A stretch of 64,000 nucleotides of DNA, taken from positions 1 to 64,000 of the forward strand of contig QAKI01000012.1 of assembly GCA_003343905.1 (NCBI GenBank). The letters run 5' to 3'. This stretch comes from Subdoligranulum variabile. GTDB lineage: Bacteria; Bacillota; Clostridia; Oscillospirales; Ruminococcaceae. The notes beneath the pieces are model-generated. The model was not told the origin of the DNA, did no database searches, and saw only the letters and a program-made list of their open reading frames with translations. The position numbers and the translations under genes were made by a program. Positions 33,481-42,327 of this stretch are shown here, piece after piece. The stretch's first letter is position 1, and each line of letters starts with the position of its first letter.

Positions 33481-34122
33481 TTATTCTATAAAATCAGCGT
33501 CGTCCTGTTCCGCAGCGGCCAGTGCTTCCCGGATAACGGCATGGGAAAAGCCCCGCCGCGCCAGCGCCGCCGCCACCTGGTCCCGCCTGCCGGCCGCCAG
33601 GCGCGCGGCATAGCGCCGCTCGACCAGCGTGCGCGCGGCGGCCAGTTCCGGGTCCTTCCCTTCCCCGTCGGGCGCGTACAGGTCCTCCACCGCCGCAGCG
33701 GCGGTGTCCCGGTCGATGCCCTTGGCGGCCAGATCCTGCAGGATCTCCCGCCGGGATTTATGCTTGCGCAGCAGTTCCGCCGCGCGTCGCCGGGCAAAAG
33801 AGGCATCGTTCAGCAGCCCCAGTTCCCCGGCGCGGGCCACGGCCCAGGCCGCGCTTTCGGCATCGAATTTGCGGCAGAGTTTGCGGTACAACTCCCCCGT
33901 CGCATGGTCCCGCAGCGAAAGGTAGTCCATCGCCTTGTCCAGCGCGCGGCGGGTATCGCTCTGTTTGCGCAGTTCTTCCAGCCGCCAGAGTTCCAGTTCG
34001 TCCTGCTCATGCAGGCAGGCGCGGGCAAAGGTCTCCTCGTCCAGGGAGAAAGCGAACTCCCCGTCCAGAAACAGCGCCAGGCGGCCCTTTTTTGTCTCTT
34101 TGATCTGAGTCAGCCGCGGCAT
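33481..34122 (-). CDS. recX: RecX regulatory protein
   Basis: Controls RecA filament growth. The 213-residue, mostly helical, basic protein has the three-helix repeat pattern of RecX, for example LEELRKQSDTRRALDKAMDYLS and LLNDASFARRRAAEL. ATG overlaps the recA stop (TAATG), so the two are coupled as in many bacteria. The length is within the longer Firmicutes form. Confidence 0.92.
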   Translation of the reverse strand: MPRLTQIKETKKGRLALFLDGEFAFSLDEETFARACLHEQDELELWRLEELRKQSDTRRALDKAMDYLSLRDHATGELYRKLCRKFDAESAAWAVARAGELGLLNDASFARRRAAELLRKHKSRREILQDLAAKGIDRDTAAAAVEDLYAPDGEGKDPELAAARTLVERRYAARLAAGRRDQVAAALARRGFSHAVIREALAAAEQDDADFIE

Positions 34123-35300
34123 TATTCATCGACCATGATGTCCAGGTCCACTTCGCTGCCGGTGGTCTTGGCCGCAGGGGCCGCCGCTGCCGGGGCTTCG
34201 CCCGGGGCGACCGGCTTGACGATCTCGCTGGGGTCCAGCGGCTTGACGGTGCCCTTCTTGCCGGCGGCCAGCAGGCGGTCGGCGTTGGCGCGCACGATCT
34301 TTTCGATCTCGTCAGACACTTCGGGGTGTTCTTTCAGGAACTGCTTGGCGTTGTCGCGGCCCTGGCCCAGGCGCATATCGCCGTAGTTGAACCAGGCGCC
34401 GCTCTTCTGCACGATGCCCAGCTTGACGCCCAGGTCGAGGATCTCGCCCAGTTTGGAGATGCCCTCCCCGAACATGATATCGAACTCGGCCTCCCGGAAG
34501 GGAGGCGCGACCTTGTTCTTGACGATCTTGGCGCGGGTGCGGTTGCCGATGAAAGCGCCGGTGGAGTCCTTGAGGCCCTCGATGCGGCGCACGTCGATCC
34601 GCACGCTGGAATAGTACTTCAGCGCGCGGCCGCCGGTGGTGACTTCGGGGTTGCCGTAGACGACGCCGACTTTTTCACGCAGCTGGTTGATGAAGATGCA
34701 GACGGTGTTGGTCTTACCGATGATGCCGGTCAGCTTGCGCAGGGCCTGGCTCATCAGGCGGGCCTGCAGGCCCACGTGGCTGTCGCCCATTTCGCCCTCG
34801 ATCTCGGCGCGGGGCACCATGGCCGCGACGGAGTCCACCACGATGGCGTCGATCGCGCCGGAGCGCACCAACGCTTCACAGATCTCCATGGCCTGCTCGC
34901 CGGTATCCGGCTGGCTGACCAGCAGGCTGTCGATGTCCACGCCCAGCGCGCTGGCGTAGGCGGGGTCCAGGGCGTGTTCCACGTCGATGAAGGCCACTTC
35001 GCCGCCCATCTTCTGCGCTTCGGCCAGCACCTGCAGGGCCAGCGTCGTCTTACCGGAAGATTCCGGCCCGTACACTTCCACGATACGGCCGCGGGGCACA
35101 CCGCCGATGCCCAGCGCCAGATCCAGGCCCAGGCTGCCGGTGGGGATCGCGTCCACCTGCATCGTGACGTTCGCGCCCAGCTTCATGACGGCGCCCTTGC
35201 CGAACTGCTTTTCGATCTGCGCCAGCGCCGTTTCCAGCGCGGCCTTCTTATCGGACGCAGGACCGGCGCTCTTGGGGGTGGTATCTTTCTTAGCTGCCAT
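34122..35300 (-). CDS. recA: Recombinase A
   Basis: ATP-driven DNA strand exchange protein and SOS co-protease. The 392-residue protein has Walker A GPESSGKTT, the catalytic block FIDVEHALDP, Walker B IVVDSVAAM and the DNA loop region LRKLTGIIGKTNTVCIFINQLREK (seen in parts). The C-terminal tail is longer than usual and rich in Ala/Pro before an acidic end DLDIMVDE. A promoter lies upstream; I found no convincing LexA box, so damage control is not evident from sequence. Confidence 0.98.
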   Translation of the reverse strand: MAAKKDTTPKSAGPASDKKAALETALAQIEKQFGKGAVMKLGANVTMQVDAIPTGSLGLDLALGIGGVPRGRIVEVYGPESSGKTTLALQVLAEAQKMGGEVAFIDVEHALDPAYASALGVDIDSLLVSQPDTGEQAMEICEALVRSGAIDAIVVDSVAAMVPRAEIEGEMGDSHVGLQARLMSQALRKLTGIIGKTNTVCIFINQLREKVGVVYGNPEVTTGGRALKYYSSVRIDVRRIEGLKDSTGAFIGNRTRAKIVKNKVAPPFREAEFDIMFGEGISKLGEILDLGVKLGIVQKSGAWFNYGDMRLGQGRDNAKQFLKEHPEVSDEIEKIVRANADRLLAAGKKGTVKPLDPSEIVKPVAPGEAPAAAAPAAKTTGSEVDLDIMVDE

Positions 35301-35353
35301 GTTGTGTTACTCCTTTTTCCATGCAATCACACATATCGTTTGCGTTTGTTCCT

Positions 35354-35382
35354 ATTATATACGATTCGCGGAAAAATTACAA
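35354..35382 (-). promoter_or_regulatory. recA promoter
   Basis: On the minus strand TTGTAA (35377-35382), 17 bases, TATAAT (35354-35359). The region was read for a GAAC-N4-GTTC box, and none is present. Confidence 0.82.
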
Positions 35383-35450
35383 CCTTTTGTTGTGCATTTC
35401 TTTTGTTTGGAAGTCCCTTTGGCCGGACTTCCAGCCAAGGCCGGGGCTTT

Positions 35451-36269
35451 TTACGGCTTTTGCAGCAGAATGGCCCGGTCGTTGCCGCCGTAGTCCTTGC
35501 GGCAACTGCCGTTCTGCCAGCCATGCTGCCGCCCCAGGGCCAGCACATCCGCCGCCTGGGCGCAGCCGATCTCCAGCACCAGCCAGCCGCCCGGCCGCAG
35601 CGCCGCCCGGTAGTGTTCGGTCAGCAGGCGGTAGAACGCCAGCCCGTCGGGGCCGCCGTCCAGCGCCAGCGCCGGTTCGCGGGCGGTCTCCGGCATCAGG
35701 GCGGCCATCTCCGCCGCCGTCAGGTAGGGCGGGTTGGAAAGGATCAGGTCCACGCTGGCGGGCGCCAGCGTGCGGTGCCAGTCGAACACGTCCGCCTGCA
35801 CGGTGCGCACGCCGGTCCCCGCCGTATTGGCCTGCAAATAGGGCCAGGCTTCGGGGCTTTTTTCCACACAGGTCACCTGTGCGCCGGGGCAGGCGCGGGC
35901 CACCCCCAGCCCCAGGCAGCCGGTGCCCGCGCAGAGGTCCAGCACCACCGGCGCCGGGCATCCGCGCAGCTTTTCGATGGCGGCTTCGCAGACCACCTCG
36001 CTGTCCGCCCGGGGGCAGAGTACGCCCGGCCCCACCTTGAGGGTAAAGTCCAGAAAGTCCCACTCCCCCAGCAGGTATTGCAGCGGTTCCCGCGCCGCGC
36101 GGCGCTCGCCCAGCACTTCCAGCCGCCGGGCTTCCTCGGGTCCGGGGGCGTCCTCCAGCCGGGGGTCCCGGCCGGTGACGAAGCGGTAGAGCTGTTCGGC
36201 GTCAAAGGCGGCATCGGGCACGTCCGCCTGTTCCAGCCGTGCGCGGAGCGCGCGAAATACCGTGTTCAC
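35451..36269 (-). CDS. prmC: Release factor glutamine methyltransferase
   Basis: Methylates the GGQ glutamine of release factors RF1/RF2. The 272-residue protein has an N-terminal helical domain, then the SAM-binding strand LDLCAGTGCLGLGVA, and the catalytic LSNPPYLT near residue 180. The NPPY motif plus N-terminal domain is typical of PrmC. It overlaps the upstream DUF1385 gene by four bases, so both are translated together; prfA is not adjacent here. Confidence 0.95.
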   Translation of the reverse strand: MNTVFRALRARLEQADVPDAAFDAEQLYRFVTGRDPRLEDAPGPEEARRLEVLGERRAAREPLQYLLGEWDFLDFTLKVGPGVLCPRADSEVVCEAAIEKLRGCPAPVVLDLCAGTGCLGLGVARACPGAQVTCVEKSPEAWPYLQANTAGTGVRTVQADVFDWHRTLAPASVDLILSNPPYLTAAEMAALMPETAREPALALDGGPDGLAFYRLLTEHYRAALRPGGWLVLEIGCAQAADVLALGRQHGWQNGSCRKDYGGNDRAILLQKP

Positions 36270-37192
36270 CAGCGCCCATCCTCCCGGTTTTCCGGCAGGA
36301 CCGGCGTGACGGCGGCGATGGCGACCTCGATCATGGAATCGTCGGGTTCAAAGGTCGTCAGACGCTGCATCCACAGGCCCGGCTGGGAAATGATGCGGGA
36401 CACGATCCCCTGCGACCGGCCTGCCCATTTGAGGATCTCGTAAGAGATGCCCACCAGCACCGGGAACAGGCACAGTTTGTACACCACCCGCAGGCCGGTA
36501 CTGGTCCAGGGCAGCACCGCATACAGGAAGATGCTGATGATAATGACCAGGATCATAAAGCTGGTGCCGCACCGGGGATGAAAGCGGCTCTGTTTGCGGA
36601 CGTTTTCCACGGTCAGAGGCAGGCCCGCCTCATAGCAGGCGATGGTCTTGTGTTCGGCGCCGTGGTATTCAAACATACGGTGCAGTTCCGGGTAGCGGGT
36701 GCACAGGAACATGTACGCCAGGAAGATGGCCATTTTGAGCACGCCTTCCAGAATGACGCGGGGCCAGCGGCCCAGGTCCACGGCCTCCCCCACCATGCCG
36801 GTGATCCAGGTGGGCAGGAAGGTGAACAGGAACAGCGCCAGCACCACCCCGGCGAAAGCCGCGCAGGCCATCAGCGCGTTCTGCACCGCCGGGCCGGTGT
36901 GGGCTTCGAGCCAGCGGTCCAGCTTGGACTGGGGTTCCTCCTCCACGCCCTCCATGGCGATGTCGGCGGCGTGCATCAGGTAATGGTAGCCTTTGTACAG
37001 GTTTTCGGCCATATTGCAGACGCCGCGCACCAGCGGGACTTTGTTGTACCAGTGGGTGCGCACCTCGTCATAGCTGAGGTCGATGGTGCCGTCCGGGCGG
37101 CGGACCGCGCAGCAGATCTTGTGCGGGCCGCGCATCATGATTCCTTCCATCAGGGCCTGGCCGCCGATGGAAGTGCGAAATTCTTTGGGCAT
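36266..37192 (-). CDS. DUF1385 membrane protein
   Basis: A 308-residue protein with about five membrane segments and the conserved start IGGQALMEGIMMRGP and centre FEYHGAEHKTIACYEAG, which define DUF1385 (YqhQ type). Histidines and glutamates in the HGAEH block suggest metal binding, but no activity is known. In Firmicutes it is regularly beside prmC and prfA. It follows the histidine kinase gene by 34 bases and may be co-transcribed. Confidence 0.93.
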   Translation of the reverse strand: MPKEFRTSIGGQALMEGIMMRGPHKICCAVRRPDGTIDLSYDEVRTHWYNKVPLVRGVCNMAENLYKGYHYLMHAADIAMEGVEEEPQSKLDRWLEAHTGPAVQNALMACAAFAGVVLALFLFTFLPTWITGMVGEAVDLGRWPRVILEGVLKMAIFLAYMFLCTRYPELHRMFEYHGAEHKTIACYEAGLPLTVENVRKQSRFHPRCGTSFMILVIIISIFLYAVLPWTSTGLRVVYKLCLFPVLVGISYEILKWAGRSQGIVSRIISQPGLWMQRLTTFEPDDSMIEVAIAAVTPVLPENREDGRW

Positions 37193-37226
37193 TTGTACTC
37201 CTTTATGCGTCGTGTCGCGGTTGGGG

Positions 37227-38675
37227 TCAGATGGTATCGTGCAGGTGTTCCTGGCCGGGGTGGTAGACCGGCAGCGTCACGCTGACCGTCGTCCCCTGCC
37301 CCAGTGTGGACGTGATCTCCACCTGGCCGCCCAGCGCGTGAACGATCTCGTCCACCACCGCCAGGCCGATGCCCGAACCGCGCACGGCGTTCCGGGCCTT
37401 GAAAAACTTCTGTTTGACCTTGTCCAGGTCCTCCGGCGCGATACCGCGCCCCTGATCCCGGATCGCGGCCGTGACCGTATCGGCGGTGCGCGTCAGGGTC
37501 AGGAAGATGGTGTCGCCGGGCGTCGAATACTTGATGGCGTTGTCAAACAGGTTGACGAACACCTGCCGCAGGCGCGCCGGGTCCGCCCAGACCGGGTAGG
37601 GGTCCGGCGGTTCCTCATAGACAAATTCCAGCCCTTCCTGCCGGATGCGCGCTTCCACAAAAAGCGCGGCGTCGGTGGCCTCGGCCACCAGGTCGAGCAC
37701 CTGGCACTGCATCTGGATGCCGTTCTGCATGCGGGAAAAATCCAGCAGTTCCTCCACCATCGTGTACAGGCGGTCGGTCTCAGTGCCGATGACGGCCAGC
37801 CCGCGGCGGTAGTTTTCGTCGCCGGGGTCGTTGATGTTCTTGATCGTTTCGACCCAGCCCTTGATGGAGGTCAGCGGCGTGCGCAGTTCGTGACTGACCG
37901 AGGAGATGAACTCGTTTTTCAGCCGTTCGGTCTCCGCCAGGTCCTCGGCCATCTGGTTGATGGTGTGGCACAGGCGGCCGATCTCATCGTTATGCCGGGT
38001 ATCCGGCAGGCGGGTGGCCAGGTCGCCCCGCGCGATGCGGGTGGCGGTGGCTTCCACTTCGCCCAGGGGGCGCACGATGGAGCGCACAAAGAACAGCCCG
38101 CTCCACAGCATGAGCAGGAAAGCCAGCACGCCGGTCCCCACCGAGATCAGCAGATACTGCCCCCACTGCCGGTCCACCTGGGTCAGGCTGGTGACCATGC
38201 GCATGGCGGCGATGTTGCCCGCCGTGTAGGGCACCAGCGTCGTGACGGCCATGACCCGCTCCCCCTGACCGGTGGTGAAGATCGCGCGGCCCGTGCCGTC
38301 GGCGGAAGTCAGCGCCTGCGCAAAGTCCGCGCCGTTGCTGAGTTCCTGGGTCATCGTGCCGCTGCTGGTGGAAAGGATCACGCCGCGGGCGTCCAGCAGC
38401 ATAAACTCGAACTTGTCCTTCTCGTCGAACTGTTCGACGGTGCGGCGCAGCGCCTGGCCGCGGCTTTCGGACGTTTCCAGGCTGTCGCCCGCCGTGCCGG
38501 TGGCCTGCAGGCGGCCCGCAATGGTGGAAAAGCGGCTTTCGATGGCGCGCTGCACGCCGCCGTACAGGTCGCGGTAGCTGGTGTAGAGGAAGATCGCCTC
38601 GGCGGCCACCAGCACCAGCACCATGATGAGCAGGCTGCCCCGCACCCAGCGGTGGATAATGCTTGAACCCCTCAC
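37227..38675 (-). CDS. Membrane sensor histidine kinase
   Basis: Partner of the adjacent OmpR-type regulator. The 482-residue protein has one N-terminal membrane segment, an extracellular sensor of about 130 residues, a second membrane segment near 180, a HAMP linker, the phosphorylated His in SSVSHELRTPLTSIKGW (about residue 260) and an ATPase domain with NAIKYS, DQGRGI and GSGIGLAVV. Architecture is PhoR/VicK-like. The signal is unknown; the operon's lipoprotein may be part of the sensing system. Confidence 0.93.
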   Translation of the reverse strand: MRGSSIIHRWVRGSLLIMVLVLVAAEAIFLYTSYRDLYGGVQRAIESRFSTIAGRLQATGTAGDSLETSESRGQALRRTVEQFDEKDKFEFMLLDARGVILSTSSGTMTQELSNGADFAQALTSADGTGRAIFTTGQGERVMAVTTLVPYTAGNIAAMRMVTSLTQVDRQWGQYLLISVGTGVLAFLLMLWSGLFFVRSIVRPLGEVEATATRIARGDLATRLPDTRHNDEIGRLCHTINQMAEDLAETERLKNEFISSVSHELRTPLTSIKGWVETIKNINDPGDENYRRGLAVIGTETDRLYTMVEELLDFSRMQNGIQMQCQVLDLVAEATDAALFVEARIRQEGLEFVYEEPPDPYPVWADPARLRQVFVNLFDNAIKYSTPGDTIFLTLTRTADTVTAAIRDQGRGIAPEDLDKVKQKFFKARNAVRGSGIGLAVVDEIVHALGGQVEITSTLGQGTTVSVTLPVYHPGQEHLHDTI

Positions 38676-38706
38676 GGCGATCCCCCTTTCCGTTCGTTAT
38701 GACCGT

Positions 38707-39405
38707 TCAGGCATTCCAGCGGTAGCCGTAGCCCCACACCGTCAGGATGTGCTGCGGGTTGCTGGGTTCGTCCTCGATCTTCATACGCAGGCGGCGGATG
38801 TTCACGTCCACGATCTTCACGTCGCCGTAGTAATTCTCACCCCAGACACCTTCCAGGATCTTCTCGCGCACCAGCGCGGTGGCCGGGTTGCGGAAGAACA
38901 GCTCCATGATCTGGAACTCCACCTGGGTCAGGTCGATGGGCGTGCCCGCCTTATAGAGCACGCGGCTCTTTTCATCCAGCACAAAGGGGCCGCTGACCAG
39001 TTGTTCCGGCGCGTCCCCGGCTTTGGCCGAACCGCTGCGCTTGACGCGGCGGGTCAGTGCTTCCAGCCGGGCCACCAGTTCGGAGACCGAGAACGGCTTG
39101 GTGATATAGTCGTCCGCGCCGATGGACAGCCCGCGGATCTTGTCGCTCTCCTGCCCTTTGGCGGACACGATGATGATGCCGATGTCGCTGTCGTCGCGGC
39201 GGATGGTCTCGCACAGGCTCAGTCCGTCCATGCTGGGCAGCATGATGTCCAGCAGGGCGGCGTCACAGGGTTCCCCCTGGTGCATCAGTTCCAGGGCGCG
39301 CTCGGCGCTGCCGGCTTCCACCACGTCCCAGCCTGCCATCTTGAGGTTCAGCGCCAGCATCTCGCGGATGCTGGCCTCGTCCTCCACGACCAAAACTCGC
39401 TTCAT
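38707..39405 (-). CDS. OmpR-family response regulator
   Basis: A 232-residue regulator. Receiver: VLVVEDEASIREML, phospho-acceptor Asp in ALLDIMLPSMDGL, switch region IIVSAKGQESDK and Lys in DYITKPFSV. The C-terminal winged helix ends with the recognition region VDVNIRRLRMKI and WGYGYRWNA. It acts with the kinase 31 bases downstream. It is preceded by an extracytoplasmic lipoprotein gene, suggesting envelope-related targets. Confidence 0.95.
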   Translation of the reverse strand: MKRVLVVEDEASIREMLALNLKMAGWDVVEAGSAERALELMHQGEPCDAALLDIMLPSMDGLSLCETIRRDDSDIGIIIVSAKGQESDKIRGLSIGADDYITKPFSVSELVARLEALTRRVKRSGSAKAGDAPEQLVSGPFVLDEKSRVLYKAGTPIDLTQVEFQIMELFFRNPATALVREKILEGVWGENYYGDVKIVDVNIRRLRMKIEDEPSNPQHILTVWGYGYRWNA

Positions 39406-39423
39406 ACTCGTTCCCCCTTGTCG

Positions 39424-40725
39424 TTATTCCAGCCCCAGCAGCACGACGTTGTTGACGATGGATTCGATCGTCAGGCCGCTGTACGGCGTGACGATGCGCG
39501 CCTGAAGCTGCTGGTTGCCGATGTTCGCAATGCGTTCATAATGCAGGGTGGCGTCGGTCTCCTCCTGTTCGGCGGGGTCCACCACCCGGAGTTCACAGTA
39601 GATGCTGCCGTTCCCGCTGTCGCAGACCAGCCAGCCGGTGCCTGCCAGGTTGTTGCGGATCAGGATGTTGCCGCGCATGGATTCCGGCAGCGGCAGATAG
39701 AAGTTGTTTTTGCTGTCATACACGCCGAAGCTGCGGTTGCCGCCCTCCACCGTGGTGTAGTCCTGCCACAGCAGAAAGACGAGGCTTTTGTCCACAGGGT
39801 TCTGCAACACGCCGCCGTCGGCCAGTTCCACCGGGATATCAATGGTGGCGTTGCCGTCGATGTCGCGGCTGAGCAGTTCGGTATGGTAGCGCATGGTGCT
39901 GCGCTGCAGATCGGCCAGCCCGGGCGGGTGGTAGGGCTGCATGAAGCCGGTATCGCCGTCATACAGCACGATGTCCGACGCGATGTTGCCGGTGCCGATC
40001 CAGACGTCCATCACCAGATACATGGCGTCGTCATTGCCCTGCCCCGCGTGCAGGGCCGCGCACCCGCTGTAGGAGCCTTCGCCCAGGTTCAGCGTCTGGT
40101 AGGAGCGGAACTCCCCCTCCACATTGGTCAAAAGCTGCAGCGTCACGCCGCCGTATTCGGTATCGGTGGGCAGGGCCAGGACGAGGTCCTCGGTATCGCC
40201 CTTGCCGGTAAAGTCCCCCAGCACCATCTCGCTGTAGCGGTTGCTGCTGATGGTGGAAAGGCTCGTGCCGTCATATTCATAAACCACCAGATAGCGGTCG
40301 CCCTGGGCGCTGCCGTACCCAGCCAGAATCTGCTGGCTGGTGGCGTCCCGCAGATGCGCGGCGGAGAAGGTCTCCACCTCGCTGGAAAGGCCCTCCACGG
40401 TCTGGCTGACCTGCCAACTGTTTTCGCCCGTGGGTTCCAGCACGGCCAGCGACACGTTGGACCCGGCGCTGTCGGCGGTATAGAGCACGGCGGCCTCGTC
40501 GGTGCCGTCGCCGTCCCAGTCACCGAACGCAAACGGCGAAAGAAAGTCGCCGCTGGACGGGTACTTGAGCGTGGCGCTGGCGCCCAGATAGCTGTTCAGC
40601 GCCCGCTGCAGCGCGGCGCTCTCGCCGGAAAGCTGGGGCGCGCGCAGCAGGGTCTCCACATCGGTACCGGCACTGCACCCCGCCAGCAGCAGGGCAGCCG
40701 CCGGCACGGCGTATCGGATTCGCAT
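39424..40725 (-). CDS. Lipoprotein with VCBS/FG-GAP-like repeats, first gene of the two-component operon
   Basis: A 433-residue lipoprotein: signal peptide MRIRYAVPAAALLLAGC with lipobox LAGC. The mature protein contains repeats such as FGDWDGDGTDEAAVL, LGDFTGKGDTEDLVL and SRDIDGNATIDIPVEL, like the calcium-binding D-x-D-G-D-G loops of FG-GAP/VCBS beta-propellers. It is followed after 18 bases by the response regulator, so a signal-binding or reporter role for the kinase is plausible. The ATG at 40725 (GGGGGTG site) is preferred to a Met 19 codons earlier. Confidence 0.8.
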   Translation of the reverse strand: MRIRYAVPAAALLLAGCSAGTDVETLLRAPQLSGESAALQRALNSYLGASATLKYPSSGDFLSPFAFGDWDGDGTDEAAVLYTADSAGSNVSLAVLEPTGENSWQVSQTVEGLSSEVETFSAAHLRDATSQQILAGYGSAQGDRYLVVYEYDGTSLSTISSNRYSEMVLGDFTGKGDTEDLVLALPTDTEYGGVTLQLLTNVEGEFRSYQTLNLGEGSYSGCAALHAGQGNDDAMYLVMDVWIGTGNIASDIVLYDGDTGFMQPYHPPGLADLQRSTMRYHTELLSRDIDGNATIDIPVELADGGVLQNPVDKSLVFLLWQDYTTVEGGNRSFGVYDSKNNFYLPLPESMRGNILIRNNLAGTGWLVCDSGNGSIYCELRVVDPAEQEETDATLHYERIANIGNQQLQARIVTPYSGLTIESIVNNVVLLGLE

Positions 40726-40772
40726 ACAGCACCCCCTTTCCCCCGGTATTTTTGAACAGGAATACAGGGTAT

Positions 40773-40801
40773 AGTATACCACATTCGCGCCGCCGCCGCA
40801 A
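40773..40801 (-). promoter_or_regulatory. Promoter of lipoprotein/two-component operon
   Basis: On the minus strand TTGCGG (40796-40801), 17 bases, TATACT (40773-40778). Confidence 0.7.
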
Positions 40802-40826
40802 TGCCCGCGGCGCCACGGCCGCCCCC

Positions 40827-41474
40827 TCAGACCTTGAGCAGGATGCGGTTCCGCTCATATTCGATCACACCGGCCCTGCGCATTTTGGAAAGTTCGTTGC
40901 ACATGGCGCTGCGGTCCACATTCAGATAGTCCGCCAACTGCTGGCGGTTATAGGGGATCAGGAAAGAATTGCTTCCGGCGCGTTTGGCACACTCCGAAAA
41001 GTAGGACATCAGCCGCCCCCGGATGGATTTGGAACTGGTATGCTGGACCCGCTGGGAAAGCTGCAGGCTTTTGTGCGCGCAGACGGTCAGCAGGTTGCGC
41101 ACCAGCCTTGTGTGGAACGGGCAGGCCTGCGTACAGGTCGCCAGGACCCGCCCGACGTTCATGAACAGCACGGTCGTATCCTCGGCGGCGGAAACCGCCG
41201 CCAGCATCGGCTGCCCCGGGATGCAGGCATACGCCTCGCCAAATACGGCGCCGGGCGGCACGCTGCCCAAAACGCTGGTGTTGCCCCAGATATCGCCGCA
41301 GGACACCACCGCCATGCCGGACAGCACGACCCCGATGTTTTCGGTCACGCTGCCTTCCGCAAGGATGACTTCCCCTTTCTGGAAGCGGCGCTCCACGGCG
41401 TTCAGGCAGCTTAACAGGGACGCGATCTCGGCTTCCTCCAGTCCACGGAAAAGCTGTGTATGGGACAGGTTCAT
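40827..41474 (-). CDS. Crp/Fnr-family regulator, probable control of hcp
   Basis: A 215-residue regulator: N-terminal cyclic-nucleotide-like beta barrel (ILAEGSVTENIGVVLSGM), dimer helix, and a C-terminal helix-turn-helix with NRQQLADYLNVDRSAM and ELSKMRRAGVI. The N-terminal Cys cluster of FNR is absent, so redox sensing through [4Fe-4S] is not evident; heme, as in HcpR, is possible. It is divergent from ferredoxin-hcp, the usual arrangement of HcpR/nitrosative-stress regulators. ATG at 41474 has a GGAGA site. Confidence 0.88.
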   Translation of the reverse strand: MNLSHTQLFRGLEEAEIASLLSCLNAVERRFQKGEVILAEGSVTENIGVVLSGMAVVSCGDIWGNTSVLGSVPPGAVFGEAYACIPGQPMLAAVSAAEDTTVLFMNVGRVLATCTQACPFHTRLVRNLLTVCAHKSLQLSQRVQHTSSKSIRGRLMSYFSECAKRAGSNSFLIPYNRQQLADYLNVDRSAMCNELSKMRRAGVIEYERNRILLKV

Positions 41475-41489
41475 ATTTTTTCTCCATTC

Positions 41490-41531
41490 GTTGTTATAAC
41501 AACAGACTTTCATTTTGAATTATAGTACACT
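41490..41531 (+). promoter_or_regulatory. Palindromic operator and -10 box for the ferredoxin-hcp operon
   Basis: GTTGTTATAACAAC (41490-41503) is a perfect 14-base palindrome between the divergent genes. A -10-like TACACT lies at 41526-41531; with a start near 41538 the palindrome centre would be at -41.5, the classical class II position for Crp/Fnr activation. No good -35 box is present, consistent with an activator-dependent promoter. Confidence 0.65.
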
Positions 41532-41566
41532 TCCAGCAGAAACACAAGCGAAAGGATGGATTTACC

Positions 41567-42259
41567 GTGATCCGAAAAATCATTCAGATCGACGAAGAAA
41601 AATGCACGGGCTGCGGGGCCTGCGCCGAAGCCTGCCACGAAGGGGCGATCGGCATGGTCGGCGGCAAAGCGAAGCTGCTGCGGGACGACTACTGCGACGG
41701 CCTGGGCGACTGCCTGCCCGCCTGCCCGGCCGGTGCGATCACCTTTGTAGAGCGGGAGGCCGCCGCCTACGACGAAGTGGCCGTACAGGCTGCCCGGTGC
41801 GAAAAACAGGCAACCCCCGCCGGATGCCCCGGCAGCCGGCCGCAGCGCCTGCACGACGCGCAGGAAGCGGCCTGCCCCGCCCCGGCGCAGGCGTGTTCCC
41901 GGCTGGGCCAATGGCCCTGCCAGATCAAACTGGCGCCCGTCAACGCCCCCTACTTTGACGGTGCGGAACTGCTGATCGCCGCCGACTGCAGCGCCTACGC
42001 CTATGCCGCGATGCACGAAGATTTTATGCGCGGGAAGATCACGCTGATCGGCTGCCCCAAGCTGGACAGCGTGGATTACAGCGAAAAGCTGACGCAGATC
42101 TTGCGGGGCAACGCCATCCGCAGCGTGACCGTCGTGCGGATGGAAGTCCCCTGCTGCGGCGGGCTGGAGTTCGCAGCCCAAAAGGCCCTGCAGGCCAGCG
42201 GGAAAGCCATCCCCTGGCGGGTAGTCACCCTGTCCGTCGGCGGCCGGATCCTGGAATAA
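41567..42259 (+). CDS. Ferredoxin-like electron-transfer protein paired with Hcp
   Basis: A 230-residue protein with an N-terminal ferredoxin part: CTGCGACAEAC and a second half cluster CDGLGDCLPACPAGAI. The rest holds further cysteines (CEKQ, CPGS, CPAP, CSRL, PC) and PCCGG near the end. Proteins of this type sit next to hcp in clostridia and probably deliver electrons to it. The start is GTG (GTGATCCGAAAA), behind GAAAGGATGG. The hcp start is 68 bases further, with a GC-rich hairpin in the gap. Confidence 0.85.
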   Translation: MIRKIIQIDEEKCTGCGACAEACHEGAIGMVGGKAKLLRDDYCDGLGDCLPACPAGAITFVEREAAAYDEVAVQAARCEKQATPAGCPGSRPQRLHDAQEAACPAPAQACSRLGQWPCQIKLAPVNAPYFDGAELLIAADCSAYAYAAMHEDFMRGKITLIGCPKLDSVDYSEKLTQILRGNAIRSVTVVRMEVPCCGGLEFAAQKALQASGKAIPWRVVTLSVGGRILE

Positions 42260-42327
42260 GGCCCCGGCGCGCCGCTTTCGCCGGGGAGCTTCCCCCACTT
42301 TTCATTTTGCGATTTTAGGAGATAACC

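Noticed and set aside
35300..35390. A LexA box upstream of recA
   Set aside because: GGAACAAACG resembles half of a Firmicutes box, but no GTTC partner follows; the call would be forced.
35409..35432. prmC terminator
   Set aside because: GGAAGTCC/GGACTTCC forms an 8-bp hairpin, but it is followed by AAAC rather than T on the minus strand.
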